A stretch of 38,101 nucleotides of DNA from positions 1 through 38,101 of the forward strand of contig DASPKT010000321.1 in assembly GCA_035627915.1 (NCBI GenBank), read 5' to 3'. Position numbers and translations under genes: made by a program. This DNA comes from DASPKT01 sp035627915 (GTDB taxonomy: Bacteria; Pseudomonadota; Alphaproteobacteria; Azospirillales; Azospirillaceae). Under the pieces are notes generated by a model, which saw only the letters and a list, made by a program, of their open reading frames with translations, was not told the DNA's origin and did not search any database. This document shows positions 8,059-15,802 of this stretch, in pieces. Within the stretch, counting starts at the first letter, position 1, and each line of letters begins with the position of its first letter.

Positions 8059-9351
8059 TCAGTAATCCTCGATCCGGATCATGCGGGGCTGCTCGAGAAC
8101 CGCCTCCAGCGCCCCGATGACGCCGAGGGCGCGCTGCATGTGCGCCTCCCCGGTGTCGTGCGTCGTGAGCACCACCGGCACCGCCTCGCCGGGGGCCCGC
8201 CCCCGCTGCAGGAACGCCTCCATGGAGACGTTGTTGTCCCGCAGCGCCGCCGCCACGTCGGCGATGACGCCGGGGCGGTCCAGCACCATGAGGCGGACGT
8301 AGTAGCGCCCGCGCCGGCCGGCCAGCGGCGCCGGGTTCAGCGGCTCCAGCCGGTCGGCGGGCACCGCGAAGGTCGGCGTGCTCCGGCCCCGCGCGATGTC
8401 CACGAGGTCGGCCACCACGGCGGACGCCGTCGGGCCGCTCCCCGCCCCGCGGCCGACCAGCACCACCTTGTCGACGAAGTCGCCGTCGGCCACGACCGCG
8501 TTGAACACGCCGTCCGTGGCCGCGATGGGGGAACCGATCGGCACCATGCAAGGATGCACGCGCTGCTCGATCCCGTGTTCGGTGCGACGGGCGATGCCGA
8601 GCAGCTTGATGCGGTACCCCAACTCGCCCGCATAGTCGATGTCGAGCGAGGAGACGTGGCGGATGCCCTCCACGTGGACCGCGCCGAAGTCCACCTGCAC
8701 CCCGAAGGCGACCGCCGTCAGCACCGCCAGCTTGTGGGCGGCGTCGATGCCGTCGATGTCGAAGCTGGGGTCGGCCTCGGCGTAGCCGTGGCGCTGCGCC
8801 TCGGCCAGCACCTCGGCGAACTCGCGCCCCGTGGTCCGCATCTCCGTCAGGATGTAGTTGCAGGTGCCGTTCAGGATGCCGTGCACCTCGCGCAGCCGGT
8901 TGGCCGCCAGCCCCTCGCGCAGGCCCTTGATGACCGGGATGCCGCCGGCCACCGCCGCCTCGAAGGCGAGCGTCAGGCCGCGGGACTCCGCCGCCCGGGC
9001 CAGCGCCGTGCCGTGGTGGGCCAGCAGCGCCTTGTTGGCGGTGACGACGTGGCGCCGGTTCTCCAGCGCCGTCTCCACCACCGCCTTGGCGACGCCGTCG
9101 GAGCCGCCGATCAGCTCCAGCACCACGTCGATCTCGGGATCGGCCGCCATCAGGGCGGCGTCCTGGTACCAGCGGACGGCGGAGAGGTCGACGCCGCGGT
9201 CGCGCTTCTGCTCGCGCGCGCTGACGGCGGTGACGACGATGCGCCGGCCGCTGCGCTGCGCCAGCAGCTCCGCCTGGCTCTGCAGGATCTTCAGGACGCC
9301 GGCGCCCACGGTCCCGAGGCCGGCGACGGCCACCTTCAACGGCTGGCTCAT
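8059..9351 (-). CDS. hom: Homoserine dehydrogenase with C-terminal ACT domain
   Basis: A 430-residue enzyme that reduces aspartate semialdehyde to homoserine for threonine and methionine synthesis. The N-terminal Rossmann fold begins KVAVAGLGTVGAGVL. The catalytic region includes TANKALLAHHG, GGIPVIKGLREGLAANR, GILNGTCNYILTEM and DPSFDIDGIDAAHKLAVL. The last 80 residues (VRLMVLDRPGVIADVAAAL) are an ACT domain, usual for threonine feedback. I chose the ATG at 9351 because AAGGAAGAGAG lies just upstream. It starts only 19 bases after the aminotransferase stop, so the two are almost certainly co-transcribed. Confidence 0.97.
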   Translation of the reverse strand: MSQPLKVAVAGLGTVGAGVLKILQSQAELLAQRSGRRIVVTAVSAREQKRDRGVDLSAVRWYQDAALMAADPEIDVVLELIGGSDGVAKAVVETALENRRHVVTANKALLAHHGTALARAAESRGLTLAFEAAVAGGIPVIKGLREGLAANRLREVHGILNGTCNYILTEMRTTGREFAEVLAEAQRHGYAEADPSFDIDGIDAAHKLAVLTAVAFGVQVDFGAVHVEGIRHVSSLDIDYAGELGYRIKLLGIARRTEHGIEQRVHPCMVPIGSPIAATDGVFNAVVADGDFVDKVVLVGRGAGSGPTASAVVADLVDIARGRSTPTFAVPADRLEPLNPAPLAGRRGRYYVRLMVLDRPGVIADVAAALRDNNVSMEAFLQRGRAPGEAVPVVLTTHDTGEAHMQRALGVIGALEAVLEQPRMIRIEDY

Positions 9352-9370
9352 TGTTCTCTCTTCCTTGGGG

Positions 9371-10588
9371 TCAACCGGCCTGGGCGGCGGCGGCGCCGTG
9401 CACGTTGCCGGTGCGGTGCAGGAAGGCCCGGATGTTGCGGCAGGCCTGGCGGATGCGCTGCTGGTTCTCCACCAGCCCGAAGCGGACATGGCCGTCGCCG
9501 TACTCGCCGAAGCCGATGCCGGGGGACACCGCGACCTTGGCCTCTGTCAGCAGCAGCTTGGAGAACTCCAGCGAGCCCAGGTCGCGGAACGGCTCCGGGA
9601 TGCGGGCCCAGACGAACATGCTGGCGTCGGGCGGGGGCACGTCCCAGCCGGCGGCGGCCAGCCCCTCGATCAGGCAGTCGCGGCGCGCCTTGTACATGGC
9701 CCGCAGCTCCTCCACGCAGTCCTGCGGGCCGTTCAGCGCCGCGGTGGCCGCCACCTGGATCGGGGTGAAGGCGCCGTAGTCCACGTAGGACTTGAACTTC
9801 GCCAGCGCGCCGATGAGCTTGGGCGAGCCGACGCCGAAGCCGACGCGCCAGCCGGGCATGTTGTAGGTCTTCGACAGGCTGTTGAACTCGACCGTGATCG
9901 GGCGCGCCTCGGGGATCTGCAGGACCGAGGGCGGCGGCTCGGTGCCGAAGTAGATCTCGGCGTAGGCGATGTCCGACAGGATGTAGATGCCGTGCTTCAG
10001 GCACAGCTCCACGATCGGGCGGTAGAAGTCCAGCGAGACGGTCTGCCCCGTCGGGTTGGCGGGGAAGCTGACGATCAGCGCGGTCGGCTTCGGCACGCTG
10101 TGCTTGATCGCCCGCTCCAGCGCCGGCACGAAGCCGTCCAGCCCGTCCACCACGGGGATGTGCCGCAGCGCGGCGCCCGCCAGCATGAAGCCGAACGGGT
10201 GGATCGGGTAGCTGGGGTTGGGCACCAGGATCACGTCGCCGGGGCTGGTGATGGCGTTGGCGAGGTTCGCCAGGCCCTCCTTGGAGCCGATGGTGACGCA
10301 GGCCTCCGTCTCCGGGTCGATGTCGACCCCGAAGCGGCGCTTGTAGTAGGCGGAGATCGCCTTGCGCAGGCCGGGGATGCCGCGCGACATGGAGTAGCGG
10401 TGCGTCTTGGGGTTGCGCACCGCCTCCACCAGCTTCTCCACGATGTGCGGCGGCGTCGGCTGGTCGGGGTTGCCCATGCCAAGGTCGATGATGTCCTCGC
10501 CGGCGGCCCGGGCTCGCGCCTTCATCGCGTTCACTTCGGCGAACACGTAGGGCGGCAGGCGCTTGATGCGATGGAAATCGTCGCTCAT
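9371..10588 (-). CDS. alaC: PLP-dependent aminotransferase, AlaC / LL-diaminopimelate aminotransferase type
   Basis: A 405-residue fold-type I class I/II aminotransferase. Visible motifs: IIDLGMGNPDQPTPPH near the N-terminus, IVSFPANPTGQTV, ILSDIAYAEIYF, and the PLP-lysine region FNSLSKTYNMPGWRVGFGVG. The C-terminus has an arginine-bearing GHVRFGLVEN for the substrate carboxylate. I chose MSDDFHRIKRLPPYVFAEVN as start because it matches how the family begins. An upstream ATG at 10627 adds 13 codons, and neither start has a strong ribosome site. Family members make alanine from pyruvate or act on diaminopimelate; co-transcription with hom fits amino-acid biosynthesis, but the exact substrate is not decided by sequence. 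Confidence 0.93.
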   Translation of the reverse strand: MSDDFHRIKRLPPYVFAEVNAMKARARAAGEDIIDLGMGNPDQPTPPHIVEKLVEAVRNPKTHRYSMSRGIPGLRKAISAYYKRRFGVDIDPETEACVTIGSKEGLANLANAITSPGDVILVPNPSYPIHPFGFMLAGAALRHIPVVDGLDGFVPALERAIKHSVPKPTALIVSFPANPTGQTVSLDFYRPIVELCLKHGIYILSDIAYAEIYFGTEPPPSVLQIPEARPITVEFNSLSKTYNMPGWRVGFGVGSPKLIGALAKFKSYVDYGAFTPIQVAATAALNGPQDCVEELRAMYKARRDCLIEGLAAAGWDVPPPDASMFVWARIPEPFRDLGSLEFSKLLLTEAKVAVSPGIGFGEYGDGHVRFGLVENQQRIRQACRNIRAFLHRTGNVHGAAAAQAG

Positions 10589-10746
10589 GGCTGGGTTTGG
10601 CCGGTCATGGTGGTTGAGGACGGCCATATGTACCGCCGCCCCGCCATCGGTGCGATATGATTTTTGGGGGCCGCCGGGGCGCGGCCCACGCTGGGCAGCC
10701 GCCCCGATGCGCCTTGCCGGGCAGCTTCCCGGCGCGGGTGCCGGGC

Positions 10747-11214
10747 TCAGCCGCCGGAGGGGGCAGGCGGCGGGGCGTCGGGCACCTGCGGCGCCGGCGC
10801 GCTGCCGGGATCGGCCGCCGGCCGGGCGGCCGGCACGGCGCGGAGCGCACCGGCCTGCTCCTCCGCCTGGCGGCGGTCGGCGGCCAGCGCGTCCAGCTGC
10901 TGCTGCCGCGACATCGGGTCCGGCAGGTTGGTCGGGCGCGGCGGCACGGTGCCGAGGTGCGGGTACTCCGCGTTCGTCTCGTCGATGCGGCGGACCGGCC
11001 GCTGACCGGTCAGGACGGCCATCGGGTCGGTGTTCGCCTGCCCGCCCTCAGCCGGGGCCGGGCCGTCGGCGAACACCACCTCCGGCAGGGGGATGTCGGC
11101 GCAACCGGCGAGGGCGGCGGACAGCGCGGCCAAGAGGGCGGCGGCCTTGAGGAGCGGCGGCAGGCGGCGGGCGGCCCTTCCGCGGGGCGGCGATAACGCG
11201 TCGATGGAATGCAT
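10747..11214 (-). CDS. Small Pro/Ala-rich lipoprotein
   Basis: A 155-residue protein with an Arg-rich start, a hydrophobic stretch (LLKAAALLAALSAAL) and the lipobox LAGC (cysteine at residue 38), so probably lipid-anchored after type II signal peptide cleavage. The mature part has TDPMAVLTGQRPVRRIDETNAEYPHLGTVP, a conserved-looking segment that may be the functional core. A short heptad-like stretch (QQQLDALAADRRQAEEQ) and a low-complexity Pro/Ala tail follow. I do not recognise a named family. It is divergent from phaC with about 100 bases between start codons. Start choice at 11214 is supported by the signal peptide rather than by a ribosome site. Confidence 0.75.
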   Translation of the reverse strand: MHSIDALSPPRGRAARRLPPLLKAAALLAALSAALAGCADIPLPEVVFADGPAPAEGGQANTDPMAVLTGQRPVRRIDETNAEYPHLGTVPPRPTNLPDPMSRQQQLDALAADRRQAEEQAGALRAVPAARPAADPGSAPAPQVPDAPPPAPSGG

Positions 11215-11287
11215 GGGCGGATCGTGTATTAATTCGGGGAGCCCCGCAAGCATGCCGGACGTCCCTCGCCGGGCGTACCGCGCCGGA

Positions 11288-11293
11288 TATAAT
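11288..11293 (+). promoter_or_regulatory. Candidate -10 element for phaC
   Basis: A perfect TATAAT lies 22 bases before the phaC start codon, in an otherwise very GC-rich region. No good -35 is visible 16-18 bases upstream. A start site near 11300 would leave a leader of about 16 bases that still contains part of the ribosome site GCGGAGGAAA (11299-11307). Tentative. Confidence 0.35.
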
Positions 11294-11315
11294 GAGGGCG
11301 GAGGAAACGACAAGA

Positions 11316-13118
11316 ATGGCCGATACCCAGACAACCGACGTCAAGCTGCCCGACCCGGTGGAGATGTCGCGGGCCATGGCCCGCATCGCCGAGCAGAGCC
11401 AGCGCCTCGTCAGCGACTTCGTCACCCGCCAGGCCGGCGACGGGACCCCCGTCGGCCAGCCCGACCCGCTGAGCCTGGGCGCCGCCTTCATGGAGATGAC
11501 GGCGCGCATGATGGCCGACCCGGCCAAGGTCGTGCAGGCCCAGCTGAACCTCTGGCAGGACTACATGACCCTCTGGCAGCGCACGACGCAGCGCCTGCTG
11601 GGCCAGGAGGCCGAGCCGGTCGTGGCGCCCGCGCGCGAGGACAAGCGGTTCAAGGACGCCGCCTGGAACGAGAACACCGTCTTCGACTTCATCAAGCAGA
11701 GCTATCTGCTGTCCGCCCGCTACATGCAGTCCACCGTGCGCGGGGTGGAGGGGATGGACGAGAAGACGGCCCGCAAGCTGGACTTCTACACCCGCCAGTT
11801 CATCGACGCGATGGCGCCCAGCAACTTCGTCCTGACCAACCCGGAGGTGCTGCGCACCACGCTGGAGACGGGCGGAGAGAACCTGGTGAAGGGGCTGGAG
11901 AACCTGCTGGGCGACCTGGAGCGCGGCAAGGGCCAGCTCGCCATCTCCATGACCGACTACGACCGCTTCAAGGTCGGGGAGAACATCGCCGTCACGCCCG
12001 GCAAGGTCGTCTACCAGAACGACCTGATGCAGCTGATCCAGTACGACCCCACGACCGAGCAGGTGAACCGCCGGCCGCTGCTGATCATCCCGCCCTGGAT
12101 CAACAAGTTCTACATCCTGGACCTGCGCCCGCAGAACTCGCTGGTGAAGTGGCTGACCGAGCAGGGCCACACGGTCTTCATCGTCTCCTGGGTCAACCCG
12201 ACCGAGGAGCTGATGGGCAAGCAGTTCGAGGACTACATGGCGGAGGGGCCGCTGGCCGCCTTCGACGCCATGACCGAGGCCACGGGCGAGACCGAGTACA
12301 ACGTCATCGGCTACTGCATCGGCGGCACGCTGCTGGCGAGCACGCTGGCCTACATGGCGGCCAAGGGCGACGACCGGGTCAAGAGCGCCATGTACCTGGT
12401 CACCATGACCGACTTCTCGGAAGCGGGCGAGCTCTCCGTCTTCATCGACGAGGAGCAGATCAGCGCGCTCGAGGCGAAGATGCGCAACCAGGGCTACCTG
12501 GACGGCCAGGCCATGGCCACCACCTTCAACATGCTGCGCGCCAACGACCTGATCTGGTCGTTCGTGGTGAACAACTACCTGCTGGGCAAGGACCCGTTCC
12601 CGTTCGACCTCTTGTACTGGAACTCCGACGCCACCCGCATGCCGGCGGCGATGCACAGCTTCTACCTGCGCAACATGTACCAGAAGAACCTGCTGGTGCA
12701 GCCGGGCGGCGTCAGCCTGAAGGGCGTGCCCATCGACCTCCGGAAGATCGAGGTGCCGACCTTCATGCTGTCCACGCGCGAGGACCACATCACGCCGTGG
12801 AAGAGCACCTATGCGGCGACGCAGCTCTACTCCGGCCCGGTCAAGTTCGTGCTGGCGGCCTCCGGCCACATCGCCGGCGTGGTGAACCCGCCGGCGGCCG
12901 AGAAGTACAGCCACTTCCTGAACACGAAGCTGCCGAAGAACCCGGACGAATGGCTGGCCGGGGCCAAGCAGATCCCGGGCAGCTGGTGGCCCGAGTACGG
13001 CAAGTGGGTGGCCAAGTTCGGCGGCGGCAAGGTCAAGGCCCGCGTGCCCGGCGACGGCAAGCTGAAGCCGATCGAGAACGCTCCCGGCTCCTACGTGAAG
13101 GTCCGGACGGTGGAGTGA
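11316..13118 (+). CDS. phaC: Class I polyhydroxyalkanoate synthase
   Basis: A 600-residue enzyme that polymerises (R)-3-hydroxyacyl-CoA, typically 3-hydroxybutyryl-CoA, into storage polyester granules. The PhaC N-terminal domain is followed by an alpha/beta hydrolase core with the synthase box GYCIGGT (nucleophile Cys334). The catalytic partners are Asp490 (STREDHITPW) and His518 (AASGHIAGVVN). Length and the WSWW-like tail region (PGSWWPEYGKWV) fit class I. The start follows GCGGAGGAAA at 8-17 bases; an in-frame upstream ATG (11292) is inside the ribosome-site region. A strong terminator follows. No phaA, phaB or phasin gene is nearby. Confidence 0.97.
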   Translation: MADTQTTDVKLPDPVEMSRAMARIAEQSQRLVSDFVTRQAGDGTPVGQPDPLSLGAAFMEMTARMMADPAKVVQAQLNLWQDYMTLWQRTTQRLLGQEAEPVVAPAREDKRFKDAAWNENTVFDFIKQSYLLSARYMQSTVRGVEGMDEKTARKLDFYTRQFIDAMAPSNFVLTNPEVLRTTLETGGENLVKGLENLLGDLERGKGQLAISMTDYDRFKVGENIAVTPGKVVYQNDLMQLIQYDPTTEQVNRRPLLIIPPWINKFYILDLRPQNSLVKWLTEQGHTVFIVSWVNPTEELMGKQFEDYMAEGPLAAFDAMTEATGETEYNVIGYCIGGTLLASTLAYMAAKGDDRVKSAMYLVTMTDFSEAGELSVFIDEEQISALEAKMRNQGYLDGQAMATTFNMLRANDLIWSFVVNNYLLGKDPFPFDLLYWNSDATRMPAAMHSFYLRNMYQKNLLVQPGGVSLKGVPIDLRKIEVPTFMLSTREDHITPWKSTYAATQLYSGPVKFVLAASGHIAGVVNPPAAEKYSHFLNTKLPKNPDEWLAGAKQIPGSWWPEYGKWVAKFGGGKVKARVPGDGKLKPIENAPGSYVKVRTVE

Positions 13119-13124
13119 GGGACA

Positions 13125-13156
13125 GGGGGACGCCGCGGCGTCCCCCTTCTTCTTTG
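13125..13156 (+). terminator. Rho-independent terminator of phaC
   Basis: GGGGGACGCCG pairs with CGGCGTCCCCC (13125-13146) and is followed by TTCTTCTTTG. It begins 7 bases after the phaC stop codon. Confidence 0.82.
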
Positions 13157-13170
13157 CGGGGACGGCGGAC

Positions 13171-13243
13171 GTAGGTCGCCTGGAGCCGAAGGCGCAATGC
13201 GACGGTCCACGGCCTGTCGCAATGCGCTGCGCCCGATGCGACC
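13171..13243. repeat. Family C inverted repeat (copy C1)
   Basis: Begins GTAGGTCGCCTGGAGCCGAAGG and ends with the degenerate inverse GCGCCCGATGCGACC, with CGCAATGCGAC between. It is a worn copy of the element at 14792-14872. Confidence 0.7.
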
Positions 13244-13361
13244 GGCCGGACTCCTGCCTTCGGCGGATGGCACGGGCGGGAGGCTGCGCGGCGGGTGCGG
13301 ATGCCTGCTTCGCGTCACGCCCTGAGCCCTCCTGGCGCCCTCGCCCCACCCCACCCCACCA

Positions 13362-13503
13362 CGTCACCCCCGCGGAGGCGGGGGTCCAGGCATTCAGCCC
13401 GCTATCCGGCCTCGCAAAGGGCGCCAGCGGTGACGTGGGTGCCCTTCCACCCAGCGCCGGAGCACGCTGAATGCCTGGATGCCCGCCTCCGCGGGCATGA
13501 CGG
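13362..13503. repeat. Family A dispersed inverted-repeat element (copy A2)
   Basis: The left end CGTCACCCCCGCGGAGGCGGGGGTCCAGGCATTCAG is mirrored by the right end CTGAATGCCTGGATGCCCGCCTCCGCGGGCATGACGG. About 70 bases lie between the two hairpins. With C1 it fills most of the gene-free stretch 13157-13579; the rest shows nothing recognisable. Confidence 0.85.
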
Positions 13504-13579
13504 TTGAGGATTCAGAGGACAAGACAGTCGAGGGTTCCAAGGCCTCCCCGCCGGCGCACCCGCCCCCAGACGGCGCCCC

Positions 13580-14545
13580 CTACTTCCCCCCGCCCACGAA
13601 GCGGAAGTCCACGCCCTTCCGCCAGTCCAGCCCGGCGGGGTAGATGCCCAGCTCCTGCATGGTGCGGGCGAACTCGGACCAGCGGGCCTCTGTCATGGCG
13701 CCGATGCCGAGGCGCCCGGCGTCGCCGCTCTCGACGATGCCGTGGCGCTTCATGGCCGATATCGCGTAGGCGATGGTGGCGTCGTCCATCTCGGGGTTGT
13801 CGCGCTTGATGAGCGCGTTGGCGGGCGACGGGTCGCCGTGCAGGTAGTCGCGCCAGCCCTCGATGCTGGCCTCCACTAAGGCGCGCACGACGTCCGGCTT
13901 CTCCCTCAGCAGCCGGCCCTGCACCATGATCATGGCGGAGTAGCTGAGGTATCCCTCGTCCGCCAGCAGGTGCACGACGGGCTTCACCCCCGCCTTCTCC
14001 GCGGTGAAGGGCTCGCTGGTCACGTAGCCCTGCTGGATCGCCTCCCGGTTCACCAGGAAGGGGGCCAGGTTGAAGGTGTATTTCCGGATCTGGGCGTCCT
14101 GGAAGCCGTAGCGGGACTTCAGCCAGCGCCAGATCGTGTTGACCGAGGGGTCGCCGATCAGGATCGGCTTGCCCTTCATGTCGGCCAGCGACTTCACGTC
14201 GTCGCGCGGATGCGTCATCAGCATCCACGGGTCCTTCTGGAACAGGGCGGCGACGGTCACCACGTCGGCGCCGGCCTCCGTCAGGTTCAGCTGGAAGAAC
14301 CCGCTGGAGCCCATGGCCGCATCGATGGCCCCCGCCGCCAGCAGCTGCTGCGGGTCCATCCCCACCCCGCCCTGCCGCAGCACCACGTCCAGCCCGCGCC
14401 TGGCGTAATAGCCCTTGGCGACCGCCTGGTAGAAGCCCCCCTGCTCGGCCTGGGCCTTCCAGTCGGTGGCGAACACGATGCGCTCGGCCGCCGCGGCGGG
14501 CAGCGCCAGGCACAGCAGCAGGGCGGCGAGGAGGAGGCGCTTCAT
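13580..14545 (-). CDS. NMT1/THI5-like ABC-type substrate-binding protein
   Basis: A 321-residue periplasmic binding protein. It has a signal peptide (MKRLLLAALLLCLALPAAAA) and then RIVFATDWKAQAEQGGFYQAVAKGYY, the SsuA/THI5/NMT1 opening in which the ligand pocket begins. Further blocks are GMDPQQLLAAGAIDAAMGSSG and EAIQQGYVTSEPF. Family members deliver pyrimidine precursors of thiamine, riboflavin, nitrate, taurine or similar small molecules to an ABC importer. No permease or ATPase gene is within reach, so it stands alone. The adjacent creatininase-family amidohydrolase might act on the same compound, but that is inference. Both ends are flanked by dispersed repeats. Confidence 0.85.
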   Translation of the reverse strand: MKRLLLAALLLCLALPAAAAERIVFATDWKAQAEQGGFYQAVAKGYYARRGLDVVLRQGGVGMDPQQLLAAGAIDAAMGSSGFFQLNLTEAGADVVTVAALFQKDPWMLMTHPRDDVKSLADMKGKPILIGDPSVNTIWRWLKSRYGFQDAQIRKYTFNLAPFLVNREAIQQGYVTSEPFTAEKAGVKPVVHLLADEGYLSYSAMIMVQGRLLREKPDVVRALVEASIEGWRDYLHGDPSPANALIKRDNPEMDDATIAYAISAMKRHGIVESGDAGRLGIGAMTEARWSEFARTMQELGIYPAGLDWRKGVDFRFVGGGK

Positions 14546-14647
14546 CGGGGGCCCTCGGGTGGCTGGTTCAACTCTCGACCGCTCCCTTACCAAGGGAGGG
14601 GTCAAGTGTCCAAGCCCCGGTCGGCGCCGCAGGTGCGGCTGAGAGGC

Positions 14648-14775
14648 TGTGCGTGCTTCGACAGGCTCAGCATGAGGTAGGTTGGATGCCAGGCCAAGCG
14701 TAGCCAGAGAACGCACGGGCCCCAGAGGGAGCATCAATACGCCCCTTGGCCTGAGCTTGGGCAGAAGGCCGCACC
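14648..14775. repeat. Family B composite repeat (copy B1)
   Basis: The left end TGTGCGTGCTTCGACAGGCTCAGCATGAGG...GGATGCCAGGCC is paired with the right end GGGAGCATC...CCTGAGCTTGGGCAGAAGGCCGCACC. The ends are rough inverted repeats of each other. Other copies are at 17444-17553, 19439-19565 and 24396-24780. Confidence 0.75.
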
Positions 14776-14791
14776 GCGCCGCCCGCGAGCG

Positions 14792-14872
14792 GTAGGTCGC
14801 ATGGAGCGCAGCGCAATGCGACGACTGCCCGTGCGGCCCGTCGCATTCCGCCTGCGGCTCCATGCGACCTAC
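14792..14872. repeat. Family C inverted repeat (copy C2), large hairpin
   Basis: GTAGGTCGCATGGAGC at the left is matched by the inverse GCTCCATGCGACCTAC at the right. An inner pair, GCAATGCGACG and CGTCGCATTCCG, makes a near-complete foldback of about 80 bases. It ends 9 bases before the stop codon of the creatininase-family gene. B1 and C2 together account for most of the gene-free stretch 14546-14881. Confidence 0.85.
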
Positions 14873-14881
14873 ATTCCGAAC

Positions 14882-15667
14882 CTACCGGCCGAACCGCTCC
14901 ACCGGGAACCGCCTCACCTCCCCCAGCAGCTCCACCAGCCGGGCGGCGGCGTGCTCCACCAGGGCGCGGCCGGTCTCGGCGTCGGCCGCGGCGGCGTCGC
15001 CCACCACCCCGGCGGGGTTCAGGTCCTGGGCCATCCAGCCCATGCCGATCCGGCCGTAGGCGCGCAGGAGGCGGTTCTCCGCGGCGATGCGGGTGGCCTC
15101 CGACCGCCAGGCCTGCGCCCGGTCATCGCGCACCAGGTCGGGGCGGAGGTGCAGCATGACGGAGGTCTCCACCAGCCCGCCATGGATGCCCCAGGCCAGC
15201 TCGTCCTCCTCCACCACCCCATCGGGCAGGCCGAGGCGCATCCAGCCGGCCGGGACCACCAACATGCCGAGTTCCGCGCGCAGCTCCATGGCGAGGATGT
15301 CCATGACCGGCGGGTTGCCCCCGTGGGCGTTGAACAGCACCAGGCGGCGGACGCCGGCCCTGTGCACCTGCCGGGCGACCTCCTTCCACAGGCGCAGCAG
15401 CAGCTCGGCCGGCAGCGACAGGGTGCCGGCGAAGGCGGTGTGCTCCGGCGCGTGGCCCAGCGGCATCAGCGGCAGCACGGCCAGCGGCAGCCCGTCCGGC
15501 GCCAGGTCCACCGCGCGGGCCAGGATGCCCCGGCAGATCACCGCGTCGGTGGAGAGCGGCAGGTGCGGCCCGTGCTGCTCGATGGAGGCCACGGGCAGCA
15601 CCGCCACCGTGTCGGGCGGCAGCGCCGCGGCCATCCCGGCCGTCATGTCCTCCCAGTAGCGCCGCAT
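14882..15667 (-). CDS. Creatininase-family amidohydrolase
   Basis: A 261-residue metal-dependent amidohydrolase. The family metal-site motifs are visible: ASIEQHGPHLPLSTDAV (Glu, His and Asp ligands, about residues 28-44), LVLFNAHGGNPPVM (His), and GIHGGLVETSVML (Glu). The family includes creatininase, formamidopyrimidine deformylase-type enzymes and the mycofactocin peptidase MftE; nothing here singles out creatinine as substrate. The start at 15667 follows AGGGAG about 11 bases upstream, within a run of CCTGC pentamers (on the plus strand) that creates several overlapping AGGG ribosome-site-like motifs. It is divergent from the aldehyde dehydrogenase gene. Confidence 0.88.
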   Translation of the reverse strand: MRRYWEDMTAGMAAALPPDTVAVLPVASIEQHGPHLPLSTDAVICRGILARAVDLAPDGLPLAVLPLMPLGHAPEHTAFAGTLSLPAELLLRLWKEVARQVHRAGVRRLVLFNAHGGNPPVMDILAMELRAELGMLVVPAGWMRLGLPDGVVEEDELAWGIHGGLVETSVMLHLRPDLVRDDRAQAWRSEATRIAAENRLLRAYGRIGMGWMAQDLNPAGVVGDAAAADAETGRALVEHAAARLVELLGEVRRFPVERFGR

Positions 15668-15680
15668 CGTCGGGGATCTC

Positions 15681-15702
15681 CCTGCCCTGCCCTGCCCTGC
15701 CC
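15681..15702. repeat. (CCTGC)4 microsatellite in the leader of the creatininase-family gene
   Basis: Four perfect CCTGC pentamers plus CC begin 14 bases upstream of the minus-strand start codon at 15667. On the coding strand they read GCAGG repeats next to the ribosome site. Confidence 0.8.
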
Positions 15703-15802
15703 GCACCGCGGGGCCGTCACGGCATCGTCGGGGGTTGCCTATACAGGTTCGCTGACGCACTCTGCCGGCCAAACAGCCAGAGCTCAAGGGAGAGAACAGC
15801 CC

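Noticed and set aside
10660..10746. GC-rich inverted repeats between the aminotransferase and lipoprotein genes as terminator
   Set aside because: Several overlapping pairings but no T-run and no dominant stem; likely chance in such GC-rich DNA.
14801..15802. N-terminal extension of the aldehyde dehydrogenase
   Set aside because: It is the antisense of the creatininase-family gene; the true start at 15803 has AAGGGAGAG upstream and matches family length.
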